From a virus, in IMG/VR virus record IMGVR_UViG_3300025646_000012, positions 1 through 64,000 of that record: a DNA stretch of 64,000 bases; one strand, 5' to 3'. Position numbers and translations under genes: made by a program. This document shows, in pieces, positions 1 through 4,112 of this stretch (its first letter is position 1; every line of letters starts with the position of its first letter). The notes under the pieces are model-generated. The model worked only from the letters and a program-made list of their open reading frames with translations. It searched no databases and was not told the DNA's origin.

Positions 1-5
1 TAACT

Positions 6-81
6 TGGTGGAGAATAGCGGGATCGAACCGCTGACCTACTGCTTGCAAAACAGTCGCTCTCCCAACTGAGCTAATTCCCC
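6..81 (-). tRNA. tRNA-Ala (TGC)
   Basis: Cloverleaf with a 7-bp acceptor stem (one G-U pair), anticodon loop TTTGCAA reading TGC, normal T arm and encoded CCA. It is the last gene of the left tRNA array visible here; the array may continue beyond position 1. Confidence 0.95.
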
Positions 82-85
82 AAAA

Positions 86-175
86 TGGCGGTGAGGGTGG
101 GATTCGAACCCACGGTAGACTTCCGCCTACGCTGGTTTTCAAGACCAGATCCTTAAACCACTCGGACACCTCACC
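86..175 (-). tRNA. tRNA-Ser (TGA)
   Basis: A 90-nt tRNA with a long variable arm. Acceptor GGTGAGG pairs perfectly with CCTCACC, the discriminator is G, CCA is encoded and the anticodon loop CTTGAAA reads TGA. The long variable arm confirms serine identity. Confidence 0.95.
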
Positions 176-177
176 AT

Positions 178-251
178 TGGTTGCGCAGGGAGGAATTGCA
201 CCTCCGTCTCCAGTTTATGAGACTGGTGAGTTACTTTTACTCTACCGCGCG
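178..251 (-). tRNA. tRNA-Met (CAT), initiator-like
   Basis: Anticodon loop CTCATAA reads CAT. Position 1 is C facing A72, followed by six paired positions, A73 and encoded CCA; the D stem has A11-U24. C1:A72 and purine-11/pyrimidine-24 are hallmarks of bacterial initiator tRNA. The three G-C pairs at the bottom of the anticodon stem are absent (stem CCAGT/ACTGG), the D loop lacks GG and T-loop position 55 is G, so the elbow is also atypical. It may be an initiator-like tRNA or a derived elongator. Confidence 0.85.
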
Positions 252-258
252 TCAGTAT

Positions 259-335
259 TGGCGTTCCCGGAAGGACTCGAACCCTCAACCTACTGATTAG
301 AAGTCAGTTGCTCTATCCTGTTGAGCTACGGAAAC
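259..335 (-). tRNA. tRNA-Arg (TCT)
   Basis: Full cloverleaf. Acceptor GTTTCCG pairs with CGGGAAC, discriminator G, CCA encoded, anticodon loop CTTCTAA reading TCT, which suits AGA codons common in AT-rich phage genes. Confidence 0.95.
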
Positions 336-337
336 AT

Positions 338-413
338 TGGCTCCCCAGGATGGATTCGAACCACCGACACACTGATTAACAGTCAGTTGCAACTACCGCT
401 GTGCTACTGGGGA
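338..413 (-). tRNA. tRNA-Asn (GTT)
   Basis: First tRNA of the left array, directly after the boxA-like leader. Acceptor TCCCCAG pairs perfectly with CTGGGGA, discriminator G, CCA encoded, anticodon loop CTGTTAA reading GTT. Confidence 0.95.
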
Positions 414-419
414 ATAAAT

Positions 420-431
420 TGTCAAAGAGCA
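420..431 (-). promoter_or_regulatory. boxA-like antitermination element, left tRNA array
   Basis: On the minus strand TGCTCTTTGACA followed by ATTTA lies 6 nt before the first tRNA. It differs at one base from the E. coli rrn boxA region as I recall it (TGCTCTTTAACA). A shared GAACGAAGCG (459-468) and a TGAGC/GCTCA stem-loop lie upstream. The same arrangement precedes the second array. Function is inferred. Confidence 0.6.
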
Positions 432-477
432 TGAGCCTTTTAACGTCTTGCTCAGGACCGCTTCGTTCACATCGTAA

Positions 478-483
478 ATTATA
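478..483 (-). promoter_or_regulatory. Possible extended -10 promoter for left tRNA array
   Basis: The minus strand carries TATAAT preceded by TG and an AT alternation, just downstream of the 37-aa ORF stop. No convincing -35 is seen at 16-18 bp. The array could equally be read through from the promoter near 1032-1059. Confidence 0.25.
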
Positions 484-487
484 TATA

Positions 488-601
488 TCAGTCTTTGGAG
501 AATTCTTTCACACGGCGCCGGAATTCATTGAACTCACTGAGCAAGTAACCAGCACCAAATGAAATAAAGATGATAGCTGCAAGAGCGATGTACATTTCCA
601 T
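488..601 (-). CDS. Small single-pass membrane peptide (37 aa)
   Basis: This 37-codon frame reads a short N-terminus, a hydrophobic stretch of about 19 residues (roughly 4-22, rich in A, I, F and L), then an acidic-basic tail with RRR and ending in KD. The layout predicts one transmembrane helix with the positive tail in the cytoplasm. A good ribosome site (AAGGAAA, about 8 nt before ATG) supports translation. It follows the 613-996 gene by 11 bp, so the two likely share the early promoter at 1032-1059. No family is recognised. Such early membrane peptides could act in lysis control, superinfection exclusion or host envelope remodelling, but nothing here decides this. Confidence 0.6.
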   Translation of the reverse strand: MEMYIALAAIIFISFGAGYLLSEFNEFRRRVKEFSKD

Positions 602-612
602 GATATATTTCC

Positions 613-996
613 TTATGCTGCGTGCTTCAGTTCAAATTCAAGATCAGCAAACCGAGGATCGGTATCATTACAAGCGTAGTACCAACCAAAACCATCAAAG
701 AGATAGAGATAGTGAGCACCACAGTAATCGTAACCATTCTTCATGAAGTCCTCAACGGATTCGTAAGGGACCGTAGGTTCATTTACATGAACCGAATCTG
801 CAATCGATGTATCCAGATCATCCTGGAGAGAGGAAAGATAACCAACCGTAGCAACTGCTTTTGCCAATTCAGGAGTATTGTAGAGATTTACAAGAGTACG
901 ACCAACACCTTCAACATAACCATCATAATGAACATATGACGCCTCAACCGAACCATCTTCGTGGTTGTAGAAGCCGATCATTGCATGAGTACCCAT
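613..996 (-). CDS. Early protein of unknown function (127 aa)
   Basis: I do not recognise this protein. It is acidic and rich in tyrosine and aspartate, has no obvious signal peptide or membrane segment, and looks globular and cytosolic. ATG is preceded by AAAGGAAA at good spacing, and an early promoter (1032-1059) lies about 35 bp upstream, so it is the first gene of an early leftward unit that continues into the 37-aa membrane peptide and perhaps the left tRNA array. Location beside tRNAs and other small early genes suggests a host-takeover role; that is inference from position only. Confidence 0.75.
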   Translation of the reverse strand: MGTHAMIGFYNHEDGSVEASYVHYDGYVEGVGRTLVNLYNTPELAKAVATVGYLSSLQDDLDTSIADSVHVNEPTVPYESVEDFMKNGYDYCGAHYLYLFDGFGWYYACNDTDPRFADLEFELKHAA

Positions 997-1031
997 AGTG
1001 TAGTTTCCTTTGTTTCAAACCTTATATTAGT

Positions 1032-1059
1032 AATATAAACCATTCTACACAAATGTAAA
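1032..1059 (-). promoter_or_regulatory. Early promoter (leftward) with dyad over -10
   Basis: Minus strand: G run, -35 TTTACA (1054-1059), 16-bp spacer, -10 TATATT (1032-1037). A perfect 17-bp dyad, TTATATTA-G-TAATATAA, covers 1022-1038 and overlaps the -10, suggesting an operator or a 5' hairpin. Matches the T4 early style GTTTAC. Confidence 0.7.
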
Positions 1060-1108
1060 CCCCCCATTTGCATTTTTTTTAAAAATAGTTTTGAGGGATT
1101 TCAATCAC

Positions 1109-1609
1109 TTATACTTTTTCTGCAAAATTTGTTTGATCACCACGACCGTTGACGATGCCATCCGCACCAAAGCTTGCAGCCCAACTCTCTGGTTTCAACT
1201 TTGGTTGGATACCAGTCACACCAAGGACATACCCTGCTGCTTCACTTGCTGCACAGTTTGAACCGTGCTTAGGATCAGTGTTGATATCAAGGTGGATCTC
1301 AATATCAAATTCATCAATGAATGGAGCCAGTTGTGTGTAGAGTTCTACAACCTTCTGAACTTCTTTCATCATACGAACCTTAGGTCGATTCGGCTTCAGA
1401 TCAAAGTCTCTCTCACGTGATACACTTGAAAAGATTCTGCAACCATTCTTGCCGTTCTTGTGTACGATAGCAACAGCGGCAAATCTTGCCATTTGATTGT
1501 TATTGCGATCAATATAACGAACTGAGTCACAACCGAGATAGATCTTTGTTTCTGCATTACATTGAATCAGAAGATCTACCATATCTGTGATTTGGTCTTC
1601 GGTAAGCAT
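1109..1609 (-). CDS. YkuK/DUF458-like RNase H-fold protein
   Basis: A 166-aa protein with features of the DUF458 (YkuK) family, an RNase H-like fold: an early strand with YLGCDS (the position of the first acidic residue), a strand carrying FAAVAIVHKNG, a helix with RMMKEV, then IHLDINTD followed by GSN and a C-terminal half with AAGYVLGVTG and KPESWAASFGAD. The acidic residues in the first and third blocks could bind metal. The cellular role of the family is not settled; a nuclease role is inference. ATG has AAGGAAA upstream and follows the 1622-2110 gene by 12 bp, so both probably use the early promoter at 2141-2168. Confidence 0.75.
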   Translation of the reverse strand: MLTEDQITDMVDLLIQCNAETKIYLGCDSVRYIDRNNNQMARFAAVAIVHKNGKNGCRIFSSVSRERDFDLKPNRPKVRMMKEVQKVVELYTQLAPFIDEFDIEIHLDINTDPKHGSNCAASEAAGYVLGVTGIQPKLKPESWAASFGADGIVNGRGDQTNFAEKV

Positions 1610-1621
1610 GGTATTTCCTTT

Positions 1622-2110
1622 TTATTTTTTCTGGGTACTGAGATAAAGATCCTCACCTTCTATTTCAGCTCGTTCAGTCCACTTGGTTTCAATTGCACCT
1701 ATTTGAGGTGCATAAATTTCAATAATTTCACCTGTAACATTATCAATGTAATTATTTTTTATTCTAGGTATTGAGTGGGCATAAATTTCAATTTTTACAT
1801 GCCCAAATGCAAAACGTTTATCAATTTCAATACGAATTTTTTTATTTGTTCGTTCATTAGGATTTGGATTACAATAGGTCCCTGCACGATTGTAAAAGCC
1901 GGTAGCTCCACCAGCCTTACCAATTTTTACAAGTTCATCATAAATATACATGCCATAGACAACATCACCCATGGCAATAAGTTCTTTGCGTGTTAAATTG
2001 GTATTGAACTTCATGCGCATCATCTTCTCTCCAGAAGAATCAATGCCTTCTACAAATGTAAAGTAACCTAAGTAAACACCTTTTACCTTGATATTTTCGG
2101 CAAGTGACAT
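1622..2110 (-). CDS. Early protein, possible GIY-YIG-like fold (162 aa)
   Basis: Near residues 48-75 it reads VVYGMYIYDELVKIGKAGG and then an arginine-containing YNRAGTY block. That spacing resembles the GIY...YIG core and following arginine of GIY-YIG nucleases, but the canonical GIY and YIG triplets are altered, so catalytic activity is doubtful. The C-terminal half has beta-rich segments with paired lysines. It is the first gene after the early promoter at 2141-2168 and is followed closely by the YkuK-like gene. The start ATG has AAGGG about 10 nt upstream. It could also be an unrelated DNA-binding protein. Confidence 0.65.
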   Translation of the reverse strand: MSLAENIKVKGVYLGYFTFVEGIDSSGEKMMRMKFNTNLTRKELIAMGDVVYGMYIYDELVKIGKAGGATGFYNRAGTYCNPNPNERTNKKIRIEIDKRFAFGHVKIEIYAHSIPRIKNNYIDNVTGEIIEIYAPQIGAIETKWTERAEIEGEDLYLSTQKK

Positions 2111-2140
2111 TGGGTCGGCCCTTTTTCATTTCATAGTAGT

Positions 2141-2168
2141 AATATAATCACTTCTACGAGAATGTAAA
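2141..2168 (-). promoter_or_regulatory. Early promoter (leftward)
   Basis: Minus strand: G run, -35 TTTACA (2163-2168), 16-bp spacer, -10 TATATT (2141-2146). Same G-run and spacing as at 1032-1059 and 54133-54160. It drives the 2110-1109 gene pair. Confidence 0.7.
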
Positions 2169-2198
2169 CCCCTAAAATGCAAATAAATGCAAAAATTT

Positions 2199-2274
2199 TG
2201 GTACTGAGTTCAGGATTCGAGCCTGACCTTCCAGATCCACAATCTGGTGTGCTGACCGCTAACACTAACTCAGC
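2199..2274 (-). tRNA. tRNA-His (GTG), no G-1, A73
   Basis: Anticodon loop TTGTGGA reads GTG. The acceptor is GCTGAGT with ACTCAGT (first pair G-U), then A73 and encoded CCA, giving exactly 76 nt with no room for the extra G-1:C73 pair required by most bacterial HisRS. This variant is known from several alphaproteobacterial orders. Last gene of the 13-gene array. Confidence 0.92.
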
Positions 2275-2275
2275 A

Positions 2276-2363
2276 TGGCGGAACGACTGGGAGTCGAACC
2301 CAGTGAACCTCGAAAGGTTCTACAGATTAGCAATCTGCTGCATTACCATCCTGCCCTCGTTCC
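2276..2363 (-). tRNA. tRNA-Ser (GCT)
   Basis: An 88-nt tRNA with a long variable arm. Acceptor GGAACGA pairs with TCGTTCC, discriminator G, CCA encoded, loop TTGCTAA reading GCT. Confidence 0.95.
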
Positions 2364-2367
2364 ATTT

Positions 2368-2443
2368 TGGTGCCTAGAGAGGGAATTGAACCCCCGACAC
2401 CATGCTCTTCAGGCACGTGCTCTACCAACTGAGCTATCTAGGC
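2368..2443 (-). tRNA. tRNA-Phe (GAA)
   Basis: Acceptor GCCTAGA pairs with TCTAGGC, A73, CCA encoded, anticodon loop CTGAAGA reading GAA, normal D and T arms. Confidence 0.95.
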
Positions 2444-2448
2444 GTTAT

Positions 2449-2525
2449 TGGAGCTCCCGGAAGGACTCAAACCCTCAACCTTCTGGTTCGTAGCCAGGTG
2501 CTCTATTCAGTTGAGCTACGGAAGC
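2449..2525 (-). tRNA. tRNA-Arg (ACG)
   Basis: Acceptor GCTTCCG pairs with CGGGAGC, discriminator T, CCA encoded, loop CTACGAA reading ACG. The A34 would need the host TadA deaminase to read CGC and CGA. Its body resembles the Arg (TCT) gene at 259-335, suggesting a duplication. Confidence 0.93.
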
Positions 2526-2530
2526 AAACT

Positions 2531-2607
2531 TGGTAGACCCTGCGGGTGTCGATCCCGCTTCTTCACCTTGAAAGGGTGAGATCCTAGCCAGCGTAGACGA
2601 AGGGTCC
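2531..2607 (-). tRNA. tRNA-Glu (TTC)
   Basis: Acceptor GGACCCT pairs with AGGGTCT (first pair G-U), A73, CCA encoded, loop CTTTCAA reading TTC. The 5' half resembles canonical tRNA-Glu. Confidence 0.94.
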
Positions 2608-2611
2608 GTAT

Positions 2612-2695
2612 TGGTGGGTGTCTTAGGAATCGAACCTAACATGCTTCTCAGCGACGGAGTTACAGTCCGCTGCCTCACCTTGAGGCGACACACCC
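2612..2695 (-). tRNA. tRNA-Tyr (GTA)
   Basis: An 84-nt class II tRNA with a long variable arm, anticodon loop CTGTAAC reading GTA, A73 and CCA encoded. The acceptor stem has six pairs with a G-G at position 7:66. Confidence 0.93.
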
Positions 2696-2697
2696 AT

Positions 2698-2771
2698 TGG
2701 TTGTCCTAGGAAGAATCGAACTTCCATATGACGATTATCAGTCGCCCGCTCTACCGTTGAGCTATAGGACA
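2698..2771 (-). tRNA. tRNA-Ile (GAT)
   Basis: Acceptor TGTCCTA pairs perfectly with TAGGACA, A73, CCA encoded, loop CTGATAA reading GAT. Confidence 0.94.
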
Positions 2772-2777
2772 GTATTT

Positions 2778-2853
2778 TGGTGAACCGGGTGGGGATCGAA
2801 CCCACGTTGACACGGATTAAAAGTCCATCGCTACACCACTCAGCTACCGGTCC
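2778..2853 (-). tRNA. tRNA-Lys (TTT)
   Basis: Acceptor GGACCGG pairs with CCGGTTC, A73, CCA encoded, loop CTTTTAA reading TTT; serves AAA, a very frequent codon in these genes. Confidence 0.95.
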
Positions 2854-2859
2854 TTAAAT

Positions 2860-2936
2860 TGGAGTGCGTGACTGGACTCGAACCAGCATGAAACGGATTT
2901 GCAATCCGTGGCCTAACCATTCGGCTACACACGCAC
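2860..2936 (-). tRNA. tRNA-Cys (GCA)
   Basis: Acceptor GTGCGTG pairs perfectly with CACGCAC, discriminator T (U73 is the cysteine identity base), CCA encoded, loop TTGCAAA reading GCA. Confidence 0.94.
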
Positions 2937-2941
2937 AATAT

Positions 2942-3016
2942 TGGCGAAGGTGGAGAGAATCGAACTCCCGACACGCGGTTTTGGAGACCGCTGCTCTACC
3001 ACTGAGCTACACCAAC
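2942..3016 (-). tRNA. tRNA-Trp (CCA), mismatched acceptor
   Basis: Anticodon loop CTCCAAA reads CCA, G73 and encoded CCA fit tryptophan identity and the T arm is good. The acceptor GTTGGTG faces CACCTTC, giving two adjacent U-U mismatches at 2:71 and 3:70. It may be weakened, edited or decaying. Confidence 0.85.
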
Positions 3017-3023
3017 GTATTCT

Positions 3024-3097
3024 TGGATGCCCGAATAGGGGTCGAACCTATATTCTCTGACTCAAAATCAGATGTCCTGCCATTAGACGATCGGGCA
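3024..3097 (-). tRNA. tRNA-Gln (TTG)
   Basis: Acceptor TGCCCGA pairs perfectly with TCGGGCA, CCA encoded, loop TTTTGAG reading TTG; the U1-A72 pair is typical of tRNA-Gln. Confidence 0.94.
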
Positions 3098-3098
3098 A

Positions 3099-3169
3099 TG
3101 GGGGTAACTGATTGAATTGAACAATCTCTACAGGCTTATGAGACCCGTGCCTAGACCACTAGAGTTACC
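3099..3169 (-). tRNA. tRNA-Met or Ile2 (CAT), short D arm
   Basis: A 71-nt tRNA with loop CTCATAA reading CAT, perfect acceptor GGTAACT/AGTTACC and a perfect T arm. The D region is only 15 nt and the discriminator is C, unusual for Met or for lysidine-modified Ile2. Elongator Met is the default call. Confidence 0.82.
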
Positions 3170-3173
3170 ATTA

Positions 3174-3248
3174 TGGTGCCGGTGGAGAGATTTGAACTCC
3201 CGACCTTTGCTTTACAAGAGCACTGCACTACCACTGTGCTACACCGGC
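3174..3248 (-). tRNA. tRNA-Thr (TGT)
   Basis: First tRNA of the 13-gene array, directly after the boxA-like leader. Acceptor GCCGGTG pairs with CACCGGC, A73, CCA encoded, loop CTTGTAA reading TGT; one mismatch at the top of the anticodon stem. Confidence 0.93.
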
Positions 3249-3259
3249 GTTTTCTAAAT

Positions 3260-3271
3260 TGTCAAAGAGCA
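3260..3271 (-). promoter_or_regulatory. boxA-like antitermination element, second tRNA array
   Basis: Minus strand TGCTCTTTGACA followed by ATTTA, identical to 420-431, located 11 nt before tRNA-Thr and about 30 nt after the likely transcription start. The shared upstream element GAACGAAGCG is at 3289-3298. This looks like a miniature rrn-type leader for NusB/NusE-dependent antitermination; function is inferred. Confidence 0.65.
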
Positions 3272-3308
3272 AGGAAGATTGATGTGATCGCTTCGTTCCA
3301 ATTTGTAT

Positions 3309-3337
3309 AGTATAACCAGTTCTTTTGTAAAAGTAAA
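3309..3337 (-). promoter_or_regulatory. Early promoter of the 13-tRNA array
   Basis: Minus strand: GTTTACTT with -35 TTTACT (3332-3337), 17-bp spacer, -10 TATACT (3309-3314). GTTTACTT is the T4 early -35 form. Transcription would start near 3302, just before the boxA leader. Confidence 0.8.
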
Positions 3338-3379
3338 CAACTTTGTTTTGTTACTTTTCAATTACTTAGCATTTTTATC

Positions 3380-3416
3380 AAAAAAAACCCTCCGAACCGG
3401 TTGGTTGGAGGGTTTT
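3380..3416 (-). terminator. Leftward rho-independent terminator
   Basis: The stem ACCCTCC/GGAGGGT extends through A-T pairs, with an inner AACC/GGTT arm, and on the minus strand is followed by eight T. It would stop transcripts from the 8698-4113 leftward tail module before they enter the tRNA promoter. Confidence 0.85.
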
Positions 3417-3420
3417 GGTA

Positions 3421-3614
3421 CTCGTTAACTTACTAACCTGTTAACTTCCATACCCCTCCACGTGCTTAGTCCATTCTGAGCCCATAGTGAATCGGCCACA
3501 GAAGACTGTGTTCGTAATCTGGAGTGGATATGTGGTTATAGTAATCATTGAAAGTAGTATTCCTGTTTTGTCAATATTATATATACATTAGATTTATTGT
3601 AAGTAAATAGTTTA
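3421..3614. other. Intergenic stretch with inverted repeats
   Basis: No ORF or tRNA found. It holds a repeat GTTAACTT (twice near 3424-3445), a perfect CACAG-AAGA-CTGTG hairpin near 3500 and flanking CTCCA/TGGAG complements, so a structured RNA is possible. The last 50 bp are AT-rich (ATATTATATATAC) and should hold the promoter of the 3615 gene, but no clear -35 is seen. Confidence 0.4.
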
Positions 3615-4112
3615 ATGAAATATTTAGCAATTTTTGTTTTATTGGGTGGTTGTTTGCCCATTCTACAATTAGAGTCCACCCAATCAACATTTTCTATAGA
3701 TGTTGCCGATGAATTTGTGGGTATGGATGAAAGAAATCACAGAGAAGAACTTAAAGAATTTATGGGTATTGACCCAGTACGATATGAATGGTGCGCTGCA
3801 TTTGTAAATGCTGTGCTTAATATTCAAGGAATTCCTGGATCTGAGTCTGTAAGTGAATACCCACTCTTGGCAAGAAGTTTTTTAACCTGGGGTGAAGAAG
3901 TAACCGACGAACTGAAACCAGGTGATATTATTATTTTTCCACGTGGCAGAGAAGGTTGGCAAGGACACGTTGGTTTTTATGTTCGGACAAAATATATTGA
4001 TGATGTAAAATATTATTTAATACTTGGCGGAAACCAAGATAACAGTGTTACATATGAATTATTTCCAGCAAGGTTTATGATAGCTCAACGAAGATATGTA
4101 ACCGAGGAATAA
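3615..4112 (+). CDS. Lipoprotein-type NlpC/CHAP-like peptidase (TIGR02594-like)
   Basis: A 165-aa protein beginning with a short hydrophobic segment ending LLGGC, a good lipobox with the lipidated cysteine at residue 13, so it should be an envelope lipoprotein. The body matches the TIGR02594/CHAP-NlpC layout: WCAAFVNAVL (catalytic Cys near 60), a block with LKPGDIIIFPRG, GHVGFYV (catalytic His near 117) and GGNQDN. Members cleave peptidoglycan peptide cross-links. It sits alone, convergent with the tape measure gene with stop codons abutting. It could be the lysis endopeptidase, an outer-membrane-anchored lysis factor or a superinfection barrier; no holin is recognised beside it. Confidence 0.8.
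   Translation: MKYLAIFVLLGGCLPILQLESTQSTFSIDVADEFVGMDERNHREELKEFMGIDPVRYEWCAAFVNAVLNIQGIPGSESVSEYPLLARSFLTWGEEVTDELKPGDIIIFPRGREGWQGHVGFYVRTKYIDDVKYYLILGGNQDNSVTYELFPARFMIAQRRYVTEE

Noticed and set aside
622-939. Rightward frame of about 105 codons
   Set aside because: Antisense shadow of the 613-996 gene, with no promoter or ribosome site.
2177-3115. Several frames of 60-83 codons across the tRNA array
   Set aside because: They are read-through of tRNA genes on either strand and have no coding signature.
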